A DNA stretch of 23,012 nucleotides, taken from assembly GCA_016987375.1 (NCBI GenBank), contig PJRA01000412.1, forward strand, positions 1,123,642 through 1,146,653, read 5' to 3'. A program made the position numbers and the translations under genes. Origin of the DNA: Brachionus koreanus (Eukaryota; Rotifera; Eurotatoria; Ploima; Brachionidae). The notes under the pieces are model-generated. The model was not told the origin of the DNA. It made no database searches and worked only from the letters and a program-made list of their open reading frames with translations. Of this stretch, positions 1 to 8,998 are shown piece by piece; the stretch's first letter is position 1; each line of letters begins with the position of its first letter.

Positions 1-237
1 TTCCAAAAGCTAACCGGTAAATCCATAGCTCTTTAACTTGATCTTTAGTAGCTTATGCGAAACGCGATCAAACGCCTTCGAGAAATCTAAAAATACTATC
101 ACAGCGCTGAATCCTCTATTCAAGGCCTCAGTAATGATATCTAAACTTTCTAGCAAATTGGTAACACAGGATTTAGAACTTATAAACCCATGTTGATGAA
201 CAGAAAGTAATTTATGTTCCGATAAATGCATTTCCAT
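1..237 (-). pseudogene. Non-LTR retrotransposon (LINE) reverse transcriptase fragment, broken
   Basis: Read on the minus strand, this encodes the N-terminal part of a LINE reverse transcriptase. It has the conserved HQHGF segment, then motif A (FLDFSKAFD with the first metal-binding Asp), then the SHKLLKIKLKSYGF helix. The frame is interrupted by TAG at 10-12, just where the second LINE copy in this window (20022-21077) has Lys in GKLLEWI. The same frame resumes with LLE up to the window edge, so this is a point-mutated stop and not the end of the protein. Upstream of 237 the homology fades and a stop lies close by, so the 5' side is truncated or decayed. The fragment continues left of the window. 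It belongs to the CR1/jockey-like LINE group judging by motif style; the exact clade cannot be assigned by eye. Confidence 0.85.
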
Positions 238-835
238 TTCAAGTCAGGTGATTAATTTTAACCTTTTTTGATTTTTATTTCTGATACAGTACTTTTGAGG
301 ATGCTTTCAGTTCACATTGTCAAGAGAGTAAATAAAGTCAGTATTTATTGAGCCAGTCTTTTACTAGTATTTCCCTTTCCTCACTATTACAATTGTTCAG
401 AAGATGATAAATTAATTGATCAAATTAATCAACAGAAGGACTTGAATACTTTACTTCGGAACTAGCTTGAGAATTAATCTCAAAAATTAGTCTAGTAGTA
501 GTAGAAGAAATCAGAATCAAAATCAAAATAGCAAATATGGAAATAGAAAATAATAATAACAAAGACAAGATAACCATTAAAATTTCTTTTATGAGTTAAA
601 AGAGAGCTTAGATTGTTCCAAAATAATCAAATATAGATACTCAAAAAAAAGATTTAGAGAAGATGATCCATTTAATACAGATTATAATTATGTTATAGCT
701 CAAAAATGGTAAATAGATGTTACACTTTCAGAAGATATATGTACAATAAATTAACATTTGTAAGTATTTATTAATACACTGCTTTTATAAAATGTCCAGA
801 ATCGACTAACATTACATTACTTACATTATTTTTGG
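238..835. other. AT-rich spacer, no gene; possible decayed ORF scrap near 617-750
   Basis: No exon chain can be built here. One short plus-strand open stretch (about 630-715) reads YSKKRFREDDPFNTDYNYVI and ends in a stop after AQKW. The same frame continues with DVTLSEDICTIN before further stops. It has more protein-like composition than its surroundings and could be the remains of a transposase-type ORF, but I do not recognise it with certainty. The rest is A/T-rich sequence without signals I can support. Confidence 0.4.
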
Positions 836-1140
836 TAAGCTTACGTAAGCTTACGTTAACTTTAGTTGGTAAGAAAATGTAATTTTACGTAAAATTACGT
901 AAGCTTACATTAAAATACGTAAATTTTGGTAAAACCATCCCAAAATGCTTACGGCCAAAAAAATCAGGTTTTTGGTAAGAAAAATGTAAAAATTGAACAT
1001 TTTTCAATAAAATTGAAATAATTTTATTATGAAAAAATAATAAAAACTCAATATTGCTTACCGTTTCTTACTTAATTTTACGTAAAATTACAAAATTTTT
1101 GGTAAAATTTTGTAAAATTTGGTAAAAATTAGTAAATTTT
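836..1140. repeat. Palindrome-rich TTACGTAA / GGTAA repeat block
   Basis: The block is built from self-complementary units. GTAAGCTTACGTAAGCTTAC at 836-855 is palindromic. GTAATTTTACGTAAAATTAC at 879-898 is a perfect 20-bp palindrome. Its 18-bp core TAATTTTACGTAAAATTA recurs at 1073-1090. Between and after these lie many GGTAA and TTGGTAA words in loose repetition. There is no coding frame. It could be the terminal region of a MITE-like element or a degenerate satellite. Its self-complementarity would allow hairpin or cruciform formation. Confidence 0.6.
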
Positions 1141-2150
1141 TGAAATAAAAATAAAAAACTTAGAATAACCTAAAATAAAAAAACTAAAATACAACACTTT
1201 CAAAAAGACTTAAAATTAAAATTAGTTTTAGCGAAAAATTTTATTTATTACTAATTTTTTTTAAATTAACTTTTTTTTTTCCACTGATCGCTCTGTCATT
1301 ATCTCATATAAGGAATAGACAAAAAAATGCTTATCTTCTTTTCAAGTACTCTTTTGAGAAACCGCTCCGACGGACGATGATCTTAAGGAGTCTTAATTAG
1401 GTAAAATTGTGGCCTATACTCCAAAGCATTTTCAACACAGACTTAGAAATGTTTTTAAGTGTAACTGAATTAAAAAGAGTTAATCTTAAATTGTTTCATA
1501 TGTTTCATATCAACATTAAAAATGAAAAAGAATACTTTTTTAAAAGCTAAAAAGGGGACTTAAAGATAAATAAATAAATATCTAATATTTCAATTATTGT
1601 GTCGTTTAAATTTACAATTAAAATATTTTTAATTGAAAAACTAATTCTTTTAATTAACATAAATTTAACTTTTTCTTGTTCAAGCAGAAAAAAAAAAATT
1701 TTTGGTAGAGAATAAAATATTTTTAAAATTTTTTAAGAAAATAAAAAAGAAGTAAAAGTTAATTAATCTAAATTTTCTTTTTCATTGATGCTTTTCTTTG
1801 ACTGTCATGTTTCTAATTTCAAAGAGATTTAGAAATACTAAAAAATTGTCAGTCTTTTTAAATTTGTTATTATTAAAATGAGTTCCTCGTTAATAATATT
1901 GATAAATTTTGTTTTAATTTTTATATTTTAAATTTTAACAATTTAAAGTTAGCATCAAAATGAATCATAAAATGATAAATAATATTTTTGATAAATTTTG
2001 AATATTAATTTAATTTGCATGTTGAATTAATTAATTGAAACAAAACAAAGATAAATCAAAGTTTCAAATTTTGCGTCATTTAATGATAGAAAATTTCTTT
2101 ATGTTATCATTTAATTAAAATGGATCAAATTCAAAGATAGAGAAAAGTGA
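1141..2150. other. AT-rich intergenic DNA, nothing recognised
   Basis: I see homopolymer-rich A/T sequence without an open frame of protein-like composition. A slightly GC-richer patch at about 1285-1440 (CCGCTCCGACGGACGATGATC) stands out but matches nothing I know. Confidence 0.5.
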
Positions 2151-2399
2151 GAAATTTAAGCAAAGTAAAATTTATGATCAAATTTCAAAATTTCAAACAT
2201 GCTCAAAATTTATTACATGCGTAATTGATTGCATTGCAGACTTCAGAATTTTTTAAACTTCAAATACCATATTTTTAAATTTGAAAAAAAAAAGAATAGC
2301 CGCGTGTAATCTTGCAAATGATGAAATTACGCATTTTAATTATTTTGAGCACATTTGAAATTTTGAAATTTGATCATAAATTTTACTTTGCTGAAATTT
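2151..2399. repeat. Long inverted repeat, arms of about 88 nt with a 73-nt loop
   Basis: The left arm 2151-2238 is the reverse complement of the right arm 2312-2399, with few mismatches. The core is perfect over 38 nt (2160-2197 against 2354-2391). After two mismatches the match resumes as GCTCAAAAT, and again further in as ATGCGTAATT. The transcript of either strand would fold into a long hairpin. The arms resemble those of a MITE or a foldback element. A hairpin RNA source is an alternative. No coding frame is present. Confidence 0.75.
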
Positions 2400-2644
2400 A
2401 TCAAGTTTAAAAATTTTTAATCTAATAAGATGTGAATTTGTCTATCAAAGAACTATTATGATGAATGAAATCTTAGTTGTGAAAATTTTCGATAAAATTT
2501 ACTGACATTTTTAAACTAAGAAAAAAAGAAAAATATCTAGTTTCAATAACTTTTCAAATTTCAAGTTTCGTAAAAAAAATTATTTAAAAATGGTAAAAAA
2601 TCTTTTAAAAAAATTTCATTTTCAATAATTAAATTTGATATAAA

Positions 2645-2851
2645 ATTTGGGTTTTTTTTCCTTATACGCTCCTTTGTGGAGTAAAGGGTCAATACTTTTG
2701 ATTTCCACTCAATCGATTGATTTCTTTATAACTATTTTAATTCTTGGCTGGTCGGGCAGTTAACCCTATGCGCTTGCAGTCGGAACTGAGTGATTTGAAC
2801 CCTCGACCTCGTGATTGATGTCGGTTGTTCGAACCACTTCACCACAAGACC
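2645..2851 (-). mobile_element. tRNA-derived SINE
   Basis: On the minus strand the element starts GGTCTTGTGGTGAAGTGG. It has an RNA polymerase III A box, TGGTGAAGTGG (2834-2844), and a B box, GGTTCAAATCA (2791-2801). The 32-nt spacing between the boxes is close to that of a tRNA gene. With T8 placed at 2844, A14 and the T-arm (GAGGG/CACTC, four of five pairs) fall in tRNA register. The 3' side does not pair with the 5' acceptor strand, so this is not a working tRNA. About 140 nt of non-tRNA body follows, with the small hairpin CTCC-ACAAA-GGAG, ending in an A-rich tail (2647-2660). This arrangement is typical of a SINE. The patch is clearly richer in GC than its surroundings. The exact 3' end is uncertain. 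Confidence 0.75.
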
Positions 2852-3033
2852 GGTAAAAGTAGGTTCATGAAGCATATTAAATTATCATTGCTGAAACCAA
2901 ATCAGCTCTTTTATTATTTGCTTAATTTGATTGACAATTTTATTTTGAGTCTGCATAATATCTCAATTTAAAAATTATAATATTTTGTTAAAAAAATAAT
3001 TTTAAAAAATTAGACAAATTTTTTCTATTGAAA

Positions 3034-6000
3034 ATGTCCAGTTTACATCAAAAAGAAGAATATAAAAAAAAAAGGTTAGCATTTTTGTTAACTAACGAGA
3101 GATAATTTTTAGTTTTAAATGTAAAATTAAGGACCGGTCTGATTTACGATCCCCTTATGCTTGATTATCACTGTTTGTGGGATCCAATTTATCCAGAAAA
3201 TCCTGACAGAATAAAAAAACCCTACGAAAGATGTCAATTTTACGGATTAGTCGAACAATGTGTCAATATACCTGTACAAATAAAATATTTAAAAAAAAAT
3301 TATTATTAACTTATTATTTTTAAATATTAAGGGAAGACTAAGTACAGACGAAGAAGTTCTAAAGTGTCACACAGAAAGAGTGAATAAATTAATGCGAGAA
3401 ATGCCGAATATGAGTTATGATGAACTAATGCACGTATCTACTCAATATGACAGCATGTACTTTCATCAAAATTGTGACAAAGCTGCTAGATTTGCTCTGG
3501 GATCTTCAATTCAACTACTGGAAAACTTGATGGATGATAAAATAGATAATGGATTTGCGATTATTAGACCTCCAGGACATCATGCAATGCACGATGAACC
3601 TAATGGTTACTGCTATTTTAACAATGCAGCAGTGGTAGCAAGAACTGCAATAGAAAAGTATAATCTAAACCGCATCTTGATTATTGACTGGGATGGTAAG
3701 TTTTGAAAAATTCTTCTAACTAAAAAAATTTCATCCATTTTTCTTTTAATTTAAAGTTCATCATGGACAGGGAGTTCAATATCAATTTTATGATGATCCA
3801 AGGTTTGAATTTATTAAAATTTTATTTTAGATTAGAGCTTTAATTTAAAAAAAAAACTAGAGTATTGTATTTTTCTCTACATCGCTATGACTATGGAAAT
3901 TTTTGGCCCAATTTGAGACAATCAGATTTTGATTATATTGGTGAAAAAGATGGAAAAGGATTTAACATTAATATTCCCCTAAATAAAGTATTTATTGAAC
4001 TTAATCCGAAATTTTTTATAGAAAAATCAATTGGAAAAATAAAAATAAGTTTTATTTTTGTATTTTAAAAAATTTTTAAAATGTAAAAGAGATTCATAAA
4101 ATAAGTTTTTTTATAATTCTCAAGTTATAAAAACTCAAGTAGATTTTTATAATTCGCTTTGCCTCATAATCCACTATTTTGCAAGGTCTTGTCTGGTAGA
4201 ATTTAGTAAAATAAAATGCAATAAATCTTTAAATAATCTTTGGTTTTGCATGTGCAACATTGTGAAACATCCATATTTGCATTAACAAAAAAATTCTTGT
4301 TAAGCTTTGAAAATTTAGCAGAAGCAATTTTTAATTTTTCTTTTGTGTTTAACTAGTAATTTTAAACAGTAGATTTTTTTGTGGAAAAAAAAGGAATTTT
4401 ATTCATGAAAATAGCTAAATTCAAAAAGAATTTAATTTTTAATGTATTTGATATTTTTTCCGATAAACAAGAAATTTTAAATAAAGAAAATAGTCCAAAA
4501 TTTTCAATTGTATATCATAAAAAAAAACTTTCAAATCATGTTATCAATACAAAACTGAAGTTTTATTTTTTTCTTTAATATTTTTAGACTGGCTTCGGAA
4601 ACAGTGAATATTTTGCATCATTTTTCAATATACTTCTCCCAATTGCCTATGAAGTTAGTAAATTTAATTCTACTTACGCTTTTAATGCGCTAAAAAATTT
4701 ATTAAACTATAAAATTAAAAGTATAACCCAGAACTTATCATTATATCATGTGGCTATGACTCTGCAATCGGCTGTTTTGAAGTATGAATAATTTTTTTTT
4801 GAATCTTTTTAAGTTCCAAGCGCAACTTTTGATAGTATCTTGTGGATTTGATTCCTGTGTTGGCGATGAAAAAGTGACCAAGGCTTTAATCTAAAATTTT
4901 TGCTTACCAAATAAATAATTTTTTTATTTATTTATTTTAATCGAAGGGACGGATGAATGTGACACCAGCTGGTTATGCGCATTTACTAAATGCACTTTCA
5001 TGCTTTACCAATGGAAAACTTTGCGTTCTTCTAGAAGTATCCAACTTTTCATTAAATTTAACCCTATCTTGAAACAATATTTTAAGGGTGGCTATTGCAT
5101 TAAGTCGCTGAGTGAAGGCGTAGCTTTATCTGTAAGAGCTTTACTTGGCTATCCGTGTCCAAGAGTAGAAGATTTCAAAAGACCAGAACCAGAGTAAATC
5201 TTTGTCTTTCGAAAAATAATTATTTTCTTTGATTAAAAGATTCGTTGTGACTTTAAACAACTTGATATCAGTTTTGAGGCCTTACTGGAAATGTTTACAG
5301 TCATTGAATGACATAGATGATTCCATTATTTTGGAAAAATATCTTGAAGATTGGAACTTAAAATACCGAAAAGATATTAAATTTTATACTGATCAAACAA
5401 AACCAGAGCAATTCGAGCTAACTGGCTTTTACCCTTTGTACTCGGAAGAAGAAAATATGCAATGGGATAAAAAGATAGATGAGCTAATTGAATCTACAGA
5501 CTTGTTTGTTCCAGAGAAGCGCACATGCTTTCAGTTAGAAGATGAAATCCAATATACATGTAGCTTTTTTACTCGAATTGAAAATTCTGAAATATCGCCA
5601 ATTTTTTCTGTTGGCGAGCAATTAGTCAAACGAAATGTATTAAAAAAATTTAAATAGATTAAAATAAAAAATTTTTTTTTTCCATTTTTAGTTCACAAAT
5701 GGCTTAGTATTGGTAAAGAATTTTGATAATAGATTAAATCGTGTTGAAATTCCTAGGATATTGACTGAAAAATATGAAAGAGTCAAAAAGTAAGCTGATT
5801 TTTTCAAATTATTTATTGGACATTTTTTAAGAAAATTTTCTAAGAGTAATGAACGTTGTTTTGAGTGATGATGTTTCTGATTTAATTAGGAGCGAAAAGT
5901 TTATCTAATTAACAAAAGCTAATCATTTTAAAATTAAAATTAAATTTAGCATTTTAAACATTGTGATCGGATCAAAGCATAATAAAAAACAACAAAGCGA

Positions 6001-8628
6001 TTCATCAAATTTATTTCTAATTTTTGAAGATTTAGATGATGCTACTTTGGTCACAGCATTCTTAAGAATTATTTTGCCCATCGCTTATCAGGTAAATTTT
6101 TAACTAATTACTTTAATTCCTTTTTTCTTATTTTCAAAATTTTCATATTATTCTAAACAAATATTTTATTTAAAAAAAAATATATAAAAATTTTTTAATT
6201 CAAGAATTTAATTTTGGGAATAAAAAATTACAGAAATAGAAAAAATCACATCCATACAATTTAAAAGATGAATTCATCAATATTTGTTAAGTCAATCTCC
6301 ATAAATCGGATTCACTTTTATCCGTAATTTTTTTGTAATTTAGAATTTTGAGACTCATTGCGGCTAGTTATCTCTTTCAATTTAAAAATCACAGTGCCTT
6401 CAAAAGATCAGCTAATATTTCATTTAAATTTTTGGTTAAATTTCAATTATCATGCTTAAATTTAAAAAATACATAAATAGAATAATAAAAGAAAAGAAAA
6501 AAATTTAATATAAAAAAATTCTACCTAAGTTATTTTTCATCTGTCCTAGTAAGCATTTATGATATAAAAATTAAAAAAAAAATAAAAGAAGAGGAAGAAA
6601 GAAACAAAGAAAATTGAGGGATTCTGTTTCCAAATCCTAAGTTATGACTGCTAAAACTACTAATACTACTTTTATATATGGTACGTTTTTTTAAATTTTT
6701 TAATTTATCAATAAAAAAAGCAATAGTTAGCTAATCTTCAAAATATAAATAATTGTGCCCTATTGTCTTTAGCCATCTATCAGCGAGTAATTGGATTCCT
6801 CTCTTGTACAATTCACGAATTACAATTTAAATTCAATTTTAGAGCCCAAAAACAAACGAAGCCCTCTTTCAACTTGGTCTTGGTAAGTTAAATAACTGCC
6901 TCTGAAAAAATGAGCTATTGAATGAAAAAAATGATAATCAGAATAAGAAAGTACTGGGCTACATGCTGAATGACAAAGAAATTCGATCCCTTCCAGCTCC
7001 TCTATTTTTGTCTTTGTTCTTTTTAGTGTTATCTTTAAGAAACAAATCTAGATAGCTTCAGTTGACCAAAGAAGAAAACTTTACTTGAAGTGGAGCGTGA
7101 ATATGTTCTAATTGCTCAGAATAAAGTTCTGCATTTAAAGTACGACCGTCAAAAACCAGCTCAAAGTGTATTACCTTTGGGAAATTCGTCTAAACACCTA
7201 TTATCATCTTTTTATCAAAGCATCCTATTTTCAAAACTGGCTAAGCTGTTAGAGATTGGTCCAACAATTGATCTCTTTTATCACAATTTCAAAAAATAGA
7301 TTCACTTTTTAGTACAAATAGGGATTCGTCTGAAAAATCGTTCATCTAGAGGATTTTTTATGTAATTTCCTGCAAATTTCAATGCATTGTTGAATATCGA
7401 AATCTATAAAATCATGAGGAAAACTCGGCAAAGTCTGTCAGCTTTGTTAATCAAATTTAGGTGACGAGAATTTAGAGCATAGTACTTCTATTATCAATTT
7501 ATACTATTATTGATATTTCAAATGAATAATGAAAAAATGATCCTCTATTAGAAAATGAAAGCTTTCTATAAAATAGGTATTTCAAAAAAAGACTTGATTT
7601 TTATTAAAAAGTTTAATTTCTTAGAAGTAACAAAAAAAAACCACCACCTAAAAGACCAAATTTATAAAATAAAAAATATTAAGTATTGTTTTAAACGCAA
7701 CAACATCAAGCTTTTAACAAACCAACAACGCCAACATTTCCATAAAAACTTGCTTTGGACAAGACTATGTTATATTGAAATTTGTATATTTTATTTTGTT
7801 TATATAGGAAAGATATTTCAAAAGTTATTTGAAGTTATCAAAAATTTAATAAATTGGCGTTATTGTGTGCCTTTTGATTAATAAAACATTTTTGAACAAA
7901 TTAATATTAATTTTATATAAAATTTATTCAATTTTTAATTACTACAGAATTTTCAATAATTTTCTCAATAAAATTTAATTTCTTGAAAATTTTTATTTTT
8001 AAAAGTTTTTAAATTTTTTTGCTCAAAAAATATCATTTTAACTCAAATAAATTTTTATGATAAATGAACATAAAAAAATTTTAAATTCGTTTTAAATTTA
8101 AGTTTAATCCTGATTTGGTTTTGACATACACAAGCGATTTTGAAGCGCTACAAAACAACAAAGTAGAATTATTGAAAGAATAAAATTTTATTCTAAATTA
8201 ATTTAAAGGTAACTTCACTTGGTATGAGTCATATTTTCAAGTATCTTAGCGCTTTAGCAGAAGGAAACTTGGTCTTAGTATTTCAAGTAATTTTGATCAA
8301 GATCAATTTTTAAATTTTGTTGTATAATTTGTTTCAAGGACAAAGTTTCCATTCTTTACCAGAAAGTGATTGAAATGTCCATACCAGTTTTAAACGGTCA
8401 TGGTCTTAGCATCCCTTACCCGTTGATTCCTGACCAAAAGTAAATTTTTCACTTCATTTAATAGGTGAGATAATGTTAAATTATTTTTTAGTCAAAGAAA
8501 TCGCATTAAATTGTGGATTGATCATTTGAAAAGCATCTGGAATTGCTTTCAGTTCAATGGTAACTTAGATAAGAAAATAATTTAAGCCAAACATATTAAT
8601 TTCTATTTTAGAAAAACTTCCAAAATAA
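3034..8628 (+). CDS. HDAC10: Class IIb histone deacetylase, HDAC10-like, with duplicated alternative exon
   Basis: This is a zinc-dependent deacetylase; vertebrate HDAC10 removes acetyl groups from polyamines such as N8-acetylspermidine. My exon chain is 3034-3074, 3132-3273, 3332-3695, 3757-3802, 3861-3987, 4588-4653, then either 4722-4781 or 4814-4873, then 4947-5036, 5087-5193, 5240-5636, 5692-5789, 5845-5898, 5950-6091, 8103-8162, 8209-8286, 8339-8439, 8492-8559, 8612-8628. All junctions are GT-AG and the sum is 2058 nt, giving 685 aa (human HDAC10 is 669). Residues 15-347 form the catalytic domain, with RPPGHH (His144/145), DWDVHHGQG (zinc ligands Asp182 and His184), LYFSLHRYDYGNFWP, Asp275 in SCG[Y/F]D (third zinc ligand) and LEGGY (Tyr315). 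Residues about 480-681 are a pseudo-deacetylase domain (LPIAYQ, FNPDLVL, LVLVFQ) without zinc ligands, as in HDAC10. The DWDVHHGQG, FWP and DSAIG blocks favour HDAC10 over HDAC6. The start ATG is in a short first exon and is the least certain part. Confidence 0.9.
3988..4587 (+). other. 600-nt intron of the HDAC10-like gene
   Basis: This intron separates exon 5 (ending NIPLNK) from exon 6 (starting TGFGNSEYF). Splice sites are GTATTT and TTTTTAG. It is about ten times longer than most introns in the gene. The open stretch at 4381-4578 has the composition of the surrounding A/T sequence and is not supported as coding. Confidence 0.75.
4722..4781 (+). other. HDAC10-like exon 7a (gatekeeper Glu version)
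   Basis: This 60-nt, phase 0/0 exon encodes YNPELIIISCGYDSAIGCFE, the zinc-ligand loop of the catalytic domain (residues 263-282). Asp275 is the third zinc ligand. The last residue, Glu282, lies seven residues after it, at the place of the HDAC10 gatekeeper Glu and of HDAC6 Leu712. The acceptor is AAAAG and the donor GAA|GTATGA, which fits the consensus well at +5. It joins in frame between AYE of exon 6 and GRMNVTPAGY of exon 8. Confidence 0.88.
4814..4873 (+). other. HDAC10-like exon 7b (alternative copy, Lys version)
   Basis: This is a second copy of the zinc-loop exon, again exactly 60 nt and phase 0/0. It encodes FQAQLLIVSCGFDSCVGDEK. It shares 8 of 20 residues with exon 7a, and most other differences are conservative. 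The zinc-ligand Asp is kept, but the gatekeeper position is Lys. The acceptor is TTTTTAAG and the donor AAA|GTGACC, weaker than that of 7a. The spacer from 7a is 32 nt (4782-4813), below every other intron placed in this window (minimum 45), so joining 7a to 7b is unlikely. It could be a decaying copy, but frame, length and both splice sites are intact. Confidence 0.8.
6092..8102 (+). other. 2.0-kb intron of the HDAC10-like gene with unexplained ORF material
   Basis: This intron lies between exon 13 (ending LPIAYQ) and exon 14 (starting FNPDLVL). Protein homology is continuous across it, so nothing of HDAC10 is missing. It is some 40 times longer than most of its neighbours, which suggests insertion of foreign DNA. 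From about 6830 to 7300 the base composition is more gene-like. An open frame at about 7060-7299 reads PKKKTLLEVEREYVLIAQNK and onward, without a canonical ATG, and I do not recognise it. An exon-like piece at 6842-6882 is flanked by TTTTAG and GTAAGT. The open frame at 7555-7881 looks like ordinary low-complexity sequence. Confidence 0.6.
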
Positions 8629-8651
8629 ACTCAAATTTAGCAGCGTATTAA

Positions 8652-8684
8652 AATAAATTTTATGCAAAAAATTAACTAAATAAA
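8652..8684 (+). promoter_or_regulatory. Candidate poly(A) signals of the HDAC10-like gene
   Basis: Two AATAAA hexamers lie just after the stop codon at 8626-8628, at 8652-8657 and 8679-8684. Either would give a very short 3' UTR. In such AT-rich DNA the hexamer also arises by chance. Confidence 0.45.
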
Positions 8685-8998
8685 GCCATTTGTATGTTAA
8701 ATAATCATACAGCGTCAATATTTTTTATTTTAAAAATATTTTAATTTTAGTTGTAATTTTAAAATTGCTTTCAACTTTGCCACTTTGAAATATTTTATTC
8801 AATAATTTGAACTTATTTTTTCTTTTTTTAATTAAAAGCACGCTTTTTTCTTTTACGTTTTTCTTATATAGCTTTGTTATTTTTTTTTATTAGAGTACAT
8901 TATATCAATATCGAATAATAATACATTCACTTAGAAAAATTTTGAATAAAGCGTTAAATAAAAAAAAATATTTTTCTCTTTTAAAGAATTAAATAATA
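8685..8998. other. Spacer between HDAC10-like gene and GBE1; presumed GBE1 promoter
   Basis: The two genes are on the same strand with 370 nt from stop to start. The spacer is T-rich, then A-rich near the GBE1 start codon. A TATATAG word at 8866-8872 could act as a TATA element, but the composition makes that weak evidence. No further gene is seen. Confidence 0.4.

Noticed and set aside
2780..2851. Functional tRNA gene on the minus strand
   Set aside because: A and B boxes and T-arm are in register, but the 3' strand does not pair with the acceptor 5' strand and the sequence continues into a SINE-like body and A-rich tail.
4381..4578. Open frame in the 600-nt HDAC10 intron as an extra exon
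   Set aside because: HDAC homology is continuous from NIPLNK to TGFGNSEYF without it, and its composition is that of A/T background.
3380..5657. HDAC pieces as a broken pseudogene
   Set aside because: Apparent breaks are short introns; with GT-AG splicing all pieces join in one 685-aa frame with every catalytic residue intact.
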